Notes: a model not told the origin generated them from the sequence alone. Numbered from the stretch's first letter, positions 7,885 through 17,166 are shown. The stretch: DNA of 64,000 nt from an uncultured Faecalibacterium sp. (GCA_934525845.1 CAKSZS010000003.1:62001-126000), one strand, 5' to 3'. Made by a program: numbers and translations.

Positions 7885-9243
7885 TTAGTTCCGGGCATCC
7901 CGGGGAATGTAATCGTGGGTGCCGCCCAGACTCTTGTAGGCGGGGCGGATGATCTTGTTGGCACTGAGCAGTTCCTCGATGCGGTGTGCGCTCCAGCCCA
8001 TGATGCGGGCCACGGCGAACAGCGGCGTATACAGCTCCATGGGGATGCCCAGCATATCGTATACAAAGCCGCTGTAGAAGTCCACGTTGGGGCTGACCCC
8101 CTTGAAGATTTTGCGCTCCTCTGCAATGAGCTGCGGAGCCATGCGTTCAATTTTGCTGTAGAGCGCCAGATCCTTGTCCCGGCCCTTCTCGTGGGCCAGC
8201 TGCTCCACATAGCCCTTGAACACCACCTCACGGGGGTCGCTGAGAGAGTAGACCGCGTGGCCCATGCCGTAGATCAGGCCCTTATGGTCGAACGCTTCGC
8301 CGTGCAGCAGTTTTTTCAGGTAGGCTTCCAGTTCCTCATCGTCCTCCTGATCGTGGAGGTTGTCCCGGATGTTCTGCATCATCTGCATAACCATCAGGTT
8401 GGCACCGCCGTGGCGGGGGCCTTTCAGGGAGCATAGTGCCGCCGCCATGGCCGAGTAGGTGTCGGTGCCGGAAGAGGTGACCACGCGGGTGGTGAAGGTG
8501 GAGTTGTTGCCGCCGCCGTGTTCTGCGTGCAGCAGCAGGGCGACGTCCAGCACGCGGGCTTCCAGCGCAGTATACTGCATATCCGGCCGGAGCATCCGCA
8601 GGAAGTTCTCTGCCGTGGACAGGGCGGGATCCGGACGATGGATGTACATACTGCCGTCTTTTTCGTAGTGGTTGTAGGCATGGTAGGCGTACACGGCCAG
8701 CATGGGGAAAATGCTGGCCAGCTGGATGCTCTGGCGCAGGACGTTGGGGGTGGACAGGTCGGATGCTTTGGGGTCATAGGAAGCCAGGGTCAGCACACTG
8801 CGGGCCATGGCGTTCATGATGTCGTGGCTGGGGGCTTTCATGATGACGTCCCGGGTGAAGTTGGTGGGCATGGTGCGGCAGGCCCCCAGCACCTCGCAGA
8901 ACTCCTGCAGTTTTTCCTGAGTGGGCAGCTCGCCGAACAGCAGCAGGTAGCCGGCTTCTTCAAAGGCGAAGCGGCTGCCCCGGCTCCCGTTGATGAGGTC
9001 TTTGACATCGTAGCCGCGGTAGAGCAGCTGGCCGTCTGCCGGACGCTTGACCCCGTCCACATAGGCAAATGCGCGGATATCCGAAATGTTGGTCAGACCG
9101 GCCAGCACGCCCTTGCCATTTTCATCGCGCAGGCCGGCCTTGACGCCGAACTCCTGATACAGGTCTTTGCTGATCTGATCGTGCTGGGCGCACAGCGGCT
9201 GCTGCTGATCAAAATACCCCATCACGTTCTGCAAATAATCCAT
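7885..9243 (-). CDS. gltA: Citrate synthase
   Basis: A 452-residue citrate synthase condensing oxaloacetate with acetyl-CoA. The conserved histidines are in LHAEHGGGNNST and GMGHAVY, and the C-terminal arginine region is intact. The length and N-terminal extension fit the type found in Clostridia and Bacteroides. In an anaerobe it most likely supplies 2-oxoglutarate for glutamate synthesis. The start is supported by GAAAGGAG. It leads a two-gene operon with a MarR regulator and has a good promoter upstream. Confidence 0.93.
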   Translation of the reverse strand: MDYLQNVMGYFDQQQPLCAQHDQISKDLYQEFGVKAGLRDENGKGVLAGLTNISDIRAFAYVDGVKRPADGQLLYRGYDVKDLINGSRGSRFAFEEAGYLLLFGELPTQEKLQEFCEVLGACRTMPTNFTRDVIMKAPSHDIMNAMARSVLTLASYDPKASDLSTPNVLRQSIQLASIFPMLAVYAYHAYNHYEKDGSMYIHRPDPALSTAENFLRMLRPDMQYTALEARVLDVALLLHAEHGGGNNSTFTTRVVTSSGTDTYSAMAAALCSLKGPRHGGANLMVMQMMQNIRDNLHDQEDDEELEAYLKKLLHGEAFDHKGLIYGMGHAVYSLSDPREVVFKGYVEQLAHEKGRDKDLALYSKIERMAPQLIAEERKIFKGVSPNVDFYSGFVYDMLGIPMELYTPLFAVARIMGWSAHRIEELLSANKIIRPAYKSLGGTHDYIPRDARN

Positions 9244-9353
9244 GGTCTGTTGCTCCTTTCCCGGGCCAGTGCACCGGAAGTTTCTCCAGGGAAAAAGCTT
9301 CCGGCGTACCGGCGGTCTGCCAGCGGCATAACACTTAAATTTCGTACCCTTTC

Positions 9354-9382
9354 AGATTACAAAATGGATATTTCGGTGTCAA
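9354..9382 (-). promoter_or_regulatory. gltA promoter
   Basis: On the minus strand TTGACA, 17 bases, TAATCT. Just upstream on the same strand lies the palindrome TGTTTGTAAACA (9388-9399), a possible activator or repressor site. Confidence 0.65.
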
Positions 9383-9455
9383 GGTACTGTTTGTAAACAA
9401 AAAAAGAACAAATCCGCGCAGGAAGCCGAAACCTGCCGCAGGAGAACCGAAAACA

Positions 9456-9494
9456 GAACGCCCCGCTTCTGCGAGATACAGAAGCGGGGCGTTC
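9456..9494 (-). terminator. Terminator after the GH105 gene
   Basis: Perfect 14-bp arms GAACGCCCCGCTTC and complement around an 11-base loop, just past the stop codon of the pectin hydrolase gene. Confidence 0.8.
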
Positions 9495-9524
9495 CGAAAG
9501 GTCAAAGAAGGGATCCGGATCGTG

Positions 9525-10670
9525 TTATTTCCGGGCGATCATCTCAGTATAGGCCAGCACCAGCGGGCCGACGCCCTTGGCATCGTTGCACACTACCGGC
9601 TCACTGAAGTAGTAAGCCAGGGAGCCGTCACGGTGATCCTTGCCGCCCAGACCGGCCACCAGGCAGATGCCGTCCAGCTGCAGGCTGCCGTCCGGGTTCT
9701 GGGACAGGTACTTGTCGCAGGTGCCGTAGAAGGCCTTCTCGGCCCAGGCTGCCATCCGCTTGGGCAGGTAGCCCAGGCGCACGCCCTTGAGCACGGCGTA
9801 GGCGAACAACGCGGTGCCGCTGGTCTCCAGGTAGTTGCCCTCCACGCCGGGGTGGTCCATGACCTGCCAGAACATTCCGGTCTCCTCGTCCTGGAACTTG
9901 TGCACGTCCTCGATGGTCTGCTTGAGCATGGCCATGATGCCGCGATACTCGTTGTACAGCTGTTCATCCATGCGCTCCAGCACGTCCACCATGGCCACCA
10001 TGAACCAGCCCATGGCCCGCAGCCAGAAGTTGGGGCTGCAGCCGGTGACGGGGTCGGCCCAGTACATTTGGCGGCTCTCGTCGTAGCCGTGGTAGTACAG
10101 GCCGGTCTTCTCGTCCCGCATATGCTTCTGAATGCTCATGAACTGCTTGTAGCTGTCAATGCAGCCCTGCATCTTGTTGTAGCGGGTCTCGTATTCCATG
10201 TAGAAGGGCTGGGCCATGTAGGTGCCGTCCAGCCAGACCTGCCAGGGGTAGATGTCCTTGTGCCAGAAGTTGCCCTCCTTGGTGCGGGGCTGGGTGAGCA
10301 GCTGGCTGCGGATGGTGTCGATGGCTTTGCGGTATTTCTCGTCGCCAAAGAGGTCGTACAGGATGAACAGGTTCTTGCCCTGGTTCACGTTGTCCAGGTT
10401 GTACTCCTTGGGGTCGTAGGTCTTGATGGAGCCGTCTTCCTGCACAAAGTAGTCGATGAAGTCCTTGGAAAAGTCCAGATACTTCTGGTCGCCGGTGGTC
10501 TTGTACAGGCTCAGGCAGGCGGTGATCATGCAGCCGTCGATGTAGTTCCACTTGTTGGGCTTGCCGCTGCGCACCTTCTCGATGTTCCACATGGGGGCTT
10601 CGGCGCTGGAATTGGCGATCAGGTAGTCCACATAATTGCCCAGCATGGACAGGATCTCTTCATGGGTCAT
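9525..10670 (-). CDS. GH105 unsaturated rhamnogalacturonyl hydrolase
   Basis: A 381-residue (alpha/alpha)6-barrel enzyme of the GH88/GH105 type (YteR/RhiN-like). It removes the unsaturated uronate that pectin lyases leave at oligosaccharide ends. Family features include WNYIDGCM, KDIYPWQVWLDGTYM (with the catalytic aspartate) and WLRAMGWFMVAM. No signal peptide, so it acts inside the cell on imported oligosaccharides. The ATG at 10670 follows GAGGAGG. It starts 4 bases after the GH28 stop, in the same operon. Confidence 0.88.
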   Translation of the reverse strand: MTHEEILSMLGNYVDYLIANSSAEAPMWNIEKVRSGKPNKWNYIDGCMITACLSLYKTTGDQKYLDFSKDFIDYFVQEDGSIKTYDPKEYNLDNVNQGKNLFILYDLFGDEKYRKAIDTIRSQLLTQPRTKEGNFWHKDIYPWQVWLDGTYMAQPFYMEYETRYNKMQGCIDSYKQFMSIQKHMRDEKTGLYYHGYDESRQMYWADPVTGCSPNFWLRAMGWFMVAMVDVLERMDEQLYNEYRGIMAMLKQTIEDVHKFQDEETGMFWQVMDHPGVEGNYLETSGTALFAYAVLKGVRLGYLPKRMAAWAEKAFYGTCDKYLSQNPDGSLQLDGICLVAGLGGKDHRDGSLAYYFSEPVVCNDAKGVGPLVLAYTEMIARK

Positions 10671-10674
10671 GGCG

Positions 10675-12231
10675 TTAGTCCTCCTCAAAATGGCCGACGT
10701 TTGCAAAGTGCAGACGCTCGCCCTCGTAGCCTTCGATCTTCACGTTGTGCAGGTCGATCTCCTTGACGTTCTCGGCGTAGATGGCCAGCTTTTTCACATG
10801 GGGGCGGTTGTCCGCCATGGCGGCCTGACCGGCCTCGGCGTTGGGGTCAAAGGTGATGGTGACGTTCTTCATGGAAACACGCTCAATGGGCTGCTCCGGC
10901 AGGCCGTCGAAGTAGCAGCCGGCAAACTGAGCGTCGGTGGCCACGATGTTCTCCATGGTCAGGCTGCCCAGCTTGGGGGTGTATTCGTCCACCGGCAGGG
11001 CATCGCGGCACTGCACATAGGGGCCGTGGCCGTCCGGGTCGCAGAAGTAGAACATATTGATGACGAAGGGCGTTTTGACGCCGCGCATCTCTACATTGCG
11101 GAACACCAGCCCGTCGATGACGGCGGTGTTGCCGCGGCCCCGGCGGGTCTTGACCCGCAGGCCGCGGTCGGTGTGGTCCATCAGGCACTGGGTGACCACC
11201 ATGTCCTTCACGCCGCCGCTCATCTCACTGCCGATGACGATGCCGCCGTGGCCCTTGTCCAGCAGGCAGTTGCGGATGACGGTGTGCTCACAGCTCTTTT
11301 TCAGCTTCATGCCCAGGAAGACCTTGCTGGCCTTCATGGCGATGCAGTCGTCGCCGACGTGGATGTTCACACCGATGATGCGGGTGTACTCACAGCTTTC
11401 GGGGTCGATGCCGTCGGTGTTGGGGGCGTTGTAGGGATTGTTGATGTTGAAATTCAGCAGATCCAGGTGCTTGACGAAGATGGGGTGGATGGTCCAGGAG
11501 TAGCTGTTCTGCACCGTGATGCCATGCAGGCAGACCTTTTCGCTGTCCACCATGGCCACCGCACGGGGACGCCAGGCGATGCGCTTGACCTTGGGGTTCA
11601 CCCACCAGTCGCCGTTCTCGGCGTCGCAGTCCAGGGTGCCCTCACCGGTCACCACCACGTCGTGCACCTGGGTGATGTTCAGCAGGCCGGCAAAGCTGTT
11701 CAGGGGGTTGCCCTCCCAGCCGGTCAGGTAGTATTCATCCACTTCGTTCTCGCTGGGCAGCACGCCGGGCAGGATGGGGTAGTGGGTGCGGTCGTTGTCG
11801 CCCAGCAGCACAGCGCCTTTTTCCAGATAGAGGGTGGTGTTGCTCTTCAGGAACAGGCTGGAGGTGCGGTAGCGGCCGGCGGGTACATACACGGTGCCGC
11901 CCTTGGGGCAGGTGGACAGGGCCGCCTGCAGCTTGCCGGTGTTGTCGGTCTCGCCGTCGGCCACCAGGCCGTAGCGGGAGGCATCCACAAAGAAGGTCTC
12001 GGCCTCGGTGGTGAACTCCAGGCTCAGGGTCTCGCCCTCGGCCTGCACACCCACGGTGTAGGTGGTGCCGGGCAGCAGGGAGAACAGGGAGAAGACATTG
12101 GTGCTGCAGGCTTCATAGACGGTCTCGCCGTTCAGAGTGACCACGAACGGGTGAGCTGGGCGGAAGCACAGGCCGTTTTCCAGTTCAAAAACAGCACTGC
12201 GCGTCATGGAGCGGATGAGTGACAGATTCAT
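10675..12231 (-). CDS. GH28 polygalacturonase-family hydrolase
   Basis: A 518-residue right-handed beta-helix enzyme of glycoside hydrolase family 28. The catalytic signatures appear in order: NTDG, GDDC, GHGG and RVKTRRGRG (the RxK-type substrate site). A beta-sandwich-like N-terminal extension of about 90 residues precedes the helix. There is no signal peptide, so an exo-acting intracellular role on pectin fragments is likely. It is the first gene of the pectin operon and is divergent from an AraC regulator 116 bases away. Confidence 0.88.
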   Translation of the reverse strand: MNLSLIRSMTRSAVFELENGLCFRPAHPFVVTLNGETVYEACSTNVFSLFSLLPGTTYTVGVQAEGETLSLEFTTEAETFFVDASRYGLVADGETDNTGKLQAALSTCPKGGTVYVPAGRYRTSSLFLKSNTTLYLEKGAVLLGDNDRTHYPILPGVLPSENEVDEYYLTGWEGNPLNSFAGLLNITQVHDVVVTGEGTLDCDAENGDWWVNPKVKRIAWRPRAVAMVDSEKVCLHGITVQNSYSWTIHPIFVKHLDLLNFNINNPYNAPNTDGIDPESCEYTRIIGVNIHVGDDCIAMKASKVFLGMKLKKSCEHTVIRNCLLDKGHGGIVIGSEMSGGVKDMVVTQCLMDHTDRGLRVKTRRGRGNTAVIDGLVFRNVEMRGVKTPFVINMFYFCDPDGHGPYVQCRDALPVDEYTPKLGSLTMENIVATDAQFAGCYFDGLPEQPIERVSMKNVTITFDPNAEAGQAAMADNRPHVKKLAIYAENVKEIDLHNVKIEGYEGERLHFANVGHFEED

Positions 12232-12261
12232 GAGAGAACCTCCTGATGAAATGGTTTTGTC

Positions 12262-12290
12262 TTGCCCGCAGAGTGCAGGCGTGGTATGAT
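12262..12290 (+). promoter_or_regulatory. Probable promoter of the pectin AraC regulator
   Basis: TTGCCC, 17 bases, TATGAT, about 58 bases before the ATG at 12348. It lies in the short region shared with the divergent GH28 gene. Confidence 0.5.
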
Positions 12291-12347
12291 GAAAACAATG
12301 TGAAACAAGCCTTCCCCCAAGGGGAAAGACGGAAAAGAAAGGGCTTT

Positions 12348-13166
12348 ATGAAATCGGAACGGGAGAAACTGAATGCAAAAGTGAAGGCAGCGTCCCTGCG
12401 CCTGACGGGCGGACGGCTCGATCTGCCGTCGGAGGAGGATGTCTGCTATCTGCTGTTGGTGTCGGACGGCAGCTGTACGCTGCGCCGGGGCGAAGAGGCC
12501 ATGCTGGTGAACCCGGGCAGCGCACTGCTGCTGGGAGAAGGCGGCGGCACCTTTCTGCAGGCGGGCTATGCGGTGCCGGAACTGGTGGGGTGCCGGTTTC
12601 CGCTGCACGTCCTGCACGAGCTGAAGGGCGTGACCCAGCGGGATTTCGCCCGGCTGTTCGCGGACGGCCAGACTACCGTGCTGTACGGCCCGGTGCAGTG
12701 GACCAACCGCCTGCGCACCCTGCTGGAGATGATGCGCACAGCCATGGAAGAACCGGACTATCCGGGAGCGCTGTACCTGGTGCTTCTGCTACACTATGTG
12801 GAACAGGAATGCATTGCGGAGAGCAGTGCCGTGGCACGGCCCCACAATGAGACCGTGGAGCAGATCTGTGCGTATCTTTCGGCCAATTATCAGCAGAAAT
12901 TCTCCCTCAGCGAGGTGGCGGCGCGGTTCTACCTGTCGCCCTATTATCTGAGCCGGCTGTTCCGGCGGGTGACAGGGCAGTCCATCGTGGATTACATCAA
13001 CAACCGCCGCATCGAAGCTGCCCAGCGCCTGCTGGAGACCACGGAGCTGTCCATCAGCGCGGTCGCCGAGCAGACCGGCTTTGCGTCCGCTGCCCACTTC
13101 CGCCGCGTTTTCCGCGAGGTGATGGGCATCAGCCCGCTGCAGTACCGGAAAGGACATAAGAAATGA
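12348..13166 (+). CDS. AraC family transcriptional regulator (pectin cluster)
   Basis: A 272-residue activator: a cupin-like ligand-binding domain (about 1-140, with GSALLLGEGGG) and two C-terminal helix-turn-helix motifs (FSLSEVAARFYLSPYYLSRL and ISAVAEQTGFASAAHFRRVF). It diverges from the GH28/GH105 operon and the importer lies beyond it, so it probably responds to a pectin-derived sugar. I start at the ATG at 12348 after AAGAAAGGG; an earlier in-frame start would overlap the promoter. Its stop codon lies inside the first ATGATG of a symmetric hairpin element. Confidence 0.88.
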   Translation: MKSEREKLNAKVKAASLRLTGGRLDLPSEEDVCYLLLVSDGSCTLRRGEEAMLVNPGSALLLGEGGGTFLQAGYAVPELVGCRFPLHVLHELKGVTQRDFARLFADGQTTVLYGPVQWTNRLRTLLEMMRTAMEEPDYPGALYLVLLLHYVEQECIAESSAVARPHNETVEQICAYLSANYQQKFSLSEVAARFYLSPYYLSRLFRRVTGQSIVDYINNRRIEAAQRLLETTELSISAVAEQTGFASAAHFRRVFREVMGISPLQYRKGHKK

Positions 13167-13315
13167 TGGATTCCGCCGTGGGCGGAACATGATGTGTTCT
13201 CTTCGAGAACATGATGTGCTGCGCAATGATGAGCCGCACGGCACACATCATCTGCTGCAGGCAGACATCATGGCCCGCAGGGCTGCATCATGTTTCACGC
13301 AGTGAAATGCATCAT
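13163..13315. repeat. Symmetric multi-hairpin element (four ATGATG, four CATCAT)
   Basis: ATGATG begins at 13163, 13189, 13211 and 13226; CATCAT begins at 13246, 13266, 13286 and 13310. Between successive motifs lie short hairpins, for example TTCCGCC/GGCGGAA, TTCTC/GAGAA, TCTGC/GCAGA, GCCC/GGGC and TTCAC/GTGAA, with a central GCC/GGC. The left and right halves are mutually complementary at the motifs, so the element could form a branched or cruciform structure. No coding potential. Confidence 0.7.
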
Positions 13316-13320
13316 AATAC

Positions 13321-13364
13321 AACGCCCCCTGTGCCATCTTACGGGAAACGGCACAGGGGGCGTT
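13321..13364 (-). terminator. Terminator of the first sugar-importer operon
   Basis: Perfect 15-bp arms (AACGCCCCCTGTGCC and complement) with a 14-base loop, placed after the last permease gene. Confidence 0.85.
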
Positions 13365-13402
13365 GTTTGTGTCAGATACGCTTTGCGCTGGGGTGCAGGG
13401 GC

Positions 13403-14260
13403 TTAGCCCTTGACGGCACCAGCAGAGATACCTTCAACGAACTGGTCCTGTGCACAGAAGAAAACGATCAGCTGCGGCAGGATGGAGATCAGAGACAGAG
13501 CAAGGATCTTATTCCAGGCGAAACCGGTATCACCGTCCATGGACAGCTTGATGAACAGAGACATGGGGTACTTACCGGGGGTGCTGACGTAAAGCAGCGG
13601 GCCCATGAAGTCGTTGCAGCTCCACATGAACTGGAACAGTGCGCAGGACACCAGAGCGGGTCCCAGCATGGGCACGATGACCTTGTACAGGGTCTGGAAG
13701 GAGGAGCAGCCGTCGATGGCAGCAGCTTCGTCCAGATCACGGGGGACATTGCGCATGAACTGCACCAGCTGGTAGACGAAGTAGGTCTCGGTCGCAAATG
13801 CACAGTGCACCCAGATGGCCAGATAGAAGGGGCTGTCCAGCCAGCCGAACTTGTTGTACAGCAGGTACTGCGGCACGTTCAGAACGACCTGGGGCAGGAA
13901 CAGGGTGGCCAGCATGATGTTGAACAGCAGCTTGCGGCCGGGGAAGTCGAAACGACCAAAGCCGTAGGCAGCGATGCAGGCGGACACGACCGTGCAGATC
14001 ACCTTGGGGATCACGTAGCTGTAGGTGTTCAGCATGGCCTGCAGGATGTTGATGGAACCGCCGAAGTTATTCAGCGCGTTGCGGTAGCCGTCCAGCGTGG
14101 GATTCTTGATCCACAGGCTGATGCCAGCAAAGATCTCGCTGTTGTCCTTGAAGGTAGCACTGATCATCCACAGCAGAGGATAGATCATGATGATGCCGAC
14201 CAGGATCAGCACAAAGTACTTGAAAAACGTCGCAATGGCGTTCGATGCTTTCATTCCCAT
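13403..14260 (-). CDS. CUT1 carbohydrate ABC transporter permease (MalG type)
   Basis: A 285-residue inner-membrane permease with about six transmembrane helices. The cytoplasmic EAA loop, which docks the ATPase, reads DEAAAIDGCSSFQTLYKVIVP. The ATG at 14260 follows AAGGTG and begins 10 bases after the partner permease ends. It is the last gene of the importer operon. No ATPase gene accompanies it, so it must borrow one. Substrate is probably a pectin-derived oligosaccharide, by neighbourhood only. Confidence 0.88.
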   Translation of the reverse strand: MGMKASNAIATFFKYFVLILVGIIMIYPLLWMISATFKDNSEIFAGISLWIKNPTLDGYRNALNNFGGSINILQAMLNTYSYVIPKVICTVVSACIAAYGFGRFDFPGRKLLFNIMLATLFLPQVVLNVPQYLLYNKFGWLDSPFYLAIWVHCAFATETYFVYQLVQFMRNVPRDLDEAAAIDGCSSFQTLYKVIVPMLGPALVSCALFQFMWSCNDFMGPLLYVSTPGKYPMSLFIKLSMDGDTGFAWNKILALSLISILPQLIVFFCAQDQFVEGISAGAVKG

Positions 14261-14270
14261 TCTGGTCACC

Positions 14271-15200
14271 TTACCTTTCGTCCGAGTAGTAGACCCACTT
14301 CTTCTGGCTGGTGAATGCAATGATCGTCAGGATGCAGACGATGATGAACATGATCCAGGCCAGTGCGGATGCCATACCCATGTCATAAGACTTGAACGCG
14401 TAGTTGTAAACCAGCAGAGAGATCAGCGTGGTGGAACCACGGGGGCCGCCGTTGGTGATGATGTACGGGCCATTGAATTCCTGGAAAGCCTGGCAGATCT
14501 GGGTGACCAGGTTGTAGAAGATAATGGGGGTGATCATCGGAACGGTGATGGAGAAGAACTGACGCCACTTGCCGGCGCCATCGATGGTAGCGGCTTCGTA
14601 CAGGTCTGCCGGCACGCCCTTCAGAGCGGCCAGGAACAGCACCATGGCGGAACCGAACTGCCAGATGCGCAGGAAGCAGATGATCCACAGTGCATAGCTG
14701 GGGTCAGACAGCCATTCGGGACCCTGGACCAGACCAAAGGTCACAGCGCGCAGCACGGTGTTCAGCAGACCATCCACGCTGAAGACTGCCTTCCACAGCA
14801 CGGCGATGGCCACAGAGCCGCCCAGGATGGACGGGATGTAGTACACGGTGCGGAACAGGTTGACGCAGGCGATCTTGAAGTTCAGGATGTAAGCGATGAA
14901 CAGAGCGAAGATCAGCTTCAGGGGCACGGTGATGAATGCATACTTGAAGGTGATGATCAGCGCCTTGGTGATCTTGGTGGTGGTAAAGGCGGTGATGTAG
15001 TTCTGCAGACCGACAAAGTTGGTGCCGTTCTTGAAGAAGTTCATATCGGTGAAGCTGTAGTACAGCGACTGGCCGAAGGGAACCGCCTTGAAGACCACGA
15101 AACCGATGATCCAGGGGATCAGGTACAGAATGCCCTGGTATTTGTCCAGCCACTTCTGGAACGGGGTGCGCCCGGTAGCCGGGGCGTTGCTTTCTTTCAT
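14271..15200 (-). CDS. CUT1 carbohydrate ABC transporter permease (MalF type)
   Basis: A 309-residue permease with about six transmembrane helices (the first around YLIPWIIGFVVFKAV) and an EAA loop beginning YEAATIDGAGKWRQF. It pairs with the MalG-type permease downstream to form the channel. The ATG at 15200 follows AGGAGG. It is separated from the binding-protein gene by a terminator-like hairpin that would lower its expression relative to the binding protein. Confidence 0.88.
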   Translation of the reverse strand: MKESNAPATGRTPFQKWLDKYQGILYLIPWIIGFVVFKAVPFGQSLYYSFTDMNFFKNGTNFVGLQNYITAFTTTKITKALIITFKYAFITVPLKLIFALFIAYILNFKIACVNLFRTVYYIPSILGGSVAIAVLWKAVFSVDGLLNTVLRAVTFGLVQGPEWLSDPSYALWIICFLRIWQFGSAMVLFLAALKGVPADLYEAATIDGAGKWRQFFSITVPMITPIIFYNLVTQICQAFQEFNGPYIITNGGPRGSTTLISLLVYNYAFKSYDMGMASALAWIMFIIVCILTIIAFTSQKKWVYYSDER

Positions 15201-15289
15201 CTGGGAAATCCTCCTTTGTAAGGAATTTCGAACAGGATGGACACAGCTTTGATACACATTTGTCAGAAATTTGTAACATATCTCTGATA

Positions 15290-15324
15290 AAAAAAGGGCA
15301 TCTGCCGGTTGGGCGGCAGGTGCC
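15290..15324 (-). terminator. Attenuating terminator between binding protein and permeases
   Basis: Arms GGGCATCTGCCG and CGGCAGGTGCCC with one wobble pair, followed on the minus strand by six T. It probably gives partial read-through, keeping the binding protein in excess. Confidence 0.7.
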
Positions 15325-15352
15325 CCTGTATCAAATCAAAGCGGACAGGAAA

Positions 15353-16741
15353 TTAGCCGATGGTGTAACCGACAGACTCCATGCCGTCCAGCAGGATGTC
15401 GACCACATCTGCACCGGACTTGCCGTCATAGTCCACGGTATCGAACACTTCCTGGTACACACCGGTGCCGGAAGCCTTCAGGTCGTTGTTCTCGAACAGG
15501 GGATCCAGCTTGTTGGTGGTGAAAGCCATGACCTTGGCGTTTGCCTCAGCGACCAGATCCTTGACAGCACCGGCAGCCTGTGCGTAGCCCAGACCAGCCT
15601 TGGAAGCGGGGATGCCGCACTCGGAACCCATGATGGAAGCACCCTTCTCCTCGTTCAGCAGGAAGTTGATGAAGGTAGCTGCCTCAGCAACGTGCTCGCA
15701 GGTCTTGGTGATGGCCAGGCCCATGGAGACCTTGGAGAAGCCGCCGTTGGTATCGCCGAACTTGATCTCCTCACCCACGGTGAAGCCGTCCTTGTTGTCA
15801 TCATCCAGAGCGGAGCCGTACTTGGTAGCAGCGGAATCCCACTCGAAGATGCCGGCGATCTTACCGGTGATCCACTCGTTGGACTGGTGGGTAGCGGTGT
15901 CGCTGTTGGCAGCGTAGTAGCTCTTCAGGTTCATCATGACGTGGTTGTCCACCAGGCTCTTGATGAAGTCGATGCCCTCGGCGATCTCGTCCTCGGTGTA
16001 GTTCAGGGTGGAGGTGACGGGGTCTGCCCAGTCCTTGCCGTACTTGGACTCGAGGTAGAAGACCATCAGGATCATGCGGTCGTAAGCGCCCAGGTGCAGG
16101 GGATAGTAGTCATCGCCCAGCTTCTCCTGGAAAGCCTTGCCGGCAGCCATCAGATCGTCCAGAGACTGGGGAACTTCGGTGATGCCAGCCTTGTTGAAGG
16201 TGGTCATGTTCCAGAAGAAGATACGGCCGGTCATGGAGACGGGCACGCACTGCTGAGCGTTTGCCACGTAGCAGGCGTTCATGGCGTTCTCATCCCACTG
16301 GGTCAGATCCAGGAAGTTGGAAACGGTGTTCAGGTCCACGAACTTGCTGCCGTCAGCAGAGTAGTTGTACAGCCAGTTCCAGTTCACCTGGCACACATCC
16401 TGTGCGTTACCGGCGATGAAGGCAGCTGCCATCTTCTCTTCCCAGCCAGACCATGCGGCGAAGGTGGGCTCAATGGTGATGTTGCTGTGCTCAGCCTGGA
16501 ACTCCTTGATGGCGTTCTGGTAAGCCTCGTGACGGCTGTCACCGCCCCACCAGCTGACGGTCATGGAAACGGGGCCGTCAGACAGTGCCAGGCTCTCGTC
16601 TGCAGAAGCAGCGGGAGCAGAAGAAGCGGTGGAAGAAGCAGCGGTAGAGTTGGAGCTGCCGCCACAGGCAGCCAGCAGGCCGGCAGCGCCCACGGCGCCG
16701 GTGACCTTCATAAAATCGCGACGGGAAATTGCCTTGCTCAT
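15353..16741 (-). CDS. CUT1 sugar ABC transporter substrate-binding lipoprotein
   Basis: A 462-residue extracellular solute-binding protein. The signal region has a twin-arginine-like SRRDFMK and a lipobox LLAAC, so the mature protein is lipid-anchored at C25. A Ser/Ala-rich linker follows, then the two-lobed binding domain with a tryptophan-rich region (SWWGGDSR, AAWSGWEEK). It leads the importer operon. Its neighbours suggest pectin oligosaccharides; the sequence does not prove it. AGGAGGAG precedes the ATG. Confidence 0.9.
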   Translation of the reverse strand: MSKAISRRDFMKVTGAVGAAGLLAACGGSSNSTAASSTASSAPAASADESLALSDGPVSMTVSWWGGDSRHEAYQNAIKEFQAEHSNITIEPTFAAWSGWEEKMAAAFIAGNAQDVCQVNWNWLYNYSADGSKFVDLNTVSNFLDLTQWDENAMNACYVANAQQCVPVSMTGRIFFWNMTTFNKAGITEVPQSLDDLMAAGKAFQEKLGDDYYPLHLGAYDRMILMVFYLESKYGKDWADPVTSTLNYTEDEIAEGIDFIKSLVDNHVMMNLKSYYAANSDTATHQSNEWITGKIAGIFEWDSAATKYGSALDDDNKDGFTVGEEIKFGDTNGGFSKVSMGLAITKTCEHVAEAATFINFLLNEEKGASIMGSECGIPASKAGLGYAQAAGAVKDLVAEANAKVMAFTTNKLDPLFENNDLKASGTGVYQEVFDTVDYDGKSGADVVDILLDGMESVGYTIG

Positions 16742-17113
16742 TTTTGTTCTCCTCCTAATAGAAAACATCGTCTTGACACGGGGCCTCTGCACACGCCCCG
16801 TTGTATACAATTATGATAGCAAAAGGCCGCAGAAAAAGAAAGACGCAAATTGTAGTTGTACAGAACAAAAACGAACAAATATTGCTCTGGTTTTTGCCGG
16901 GCTTTTGACAGCCTTGCTGAAATGAATAAACTTGCGCCGAAAAACTGTGCAACTTGTATACTTCAACACTTTGCATAGAAAACTGGGATGCATCACGCAC
17001 AGAACGAATAAATTGCAATAATTTTGTAAACATTTCGATTCCGTGAAGAAAAAACGGGCAAATTGCGCGGTTTTGACCGAAAAAAACAGGGGGTGTTTCC
17101 AAGCGAAACAAAC

Positions 17114-17166
17114 TGATATATCAATTGCGCAAAAAACGTGCGGATTGCTTCAAAATTGATATATCA
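17114..17166. promoter_or_regulatory. Twin TGATATATCA palindromes
   Basis: TGATATATCAATT at 17114-17126 and its exact inverted copy AATTGATATATCA at 17154-17166. Each contains the self-complementary 10-mer TGATATATCA, with starts 43 bases apart, about four helical turns. The arrangement suits a dimeric regulator that loops DNA. It lies far upstream of the sugar-binding protein gene and beyond the tdk 3' end. Confidence 0.5.

Noticed and set aside
13163..13315. CRISPR array
   Set aside because: Motifs are only six bases, spacing is irregular and the right half is inverted relative to the left; no cas genes are near.
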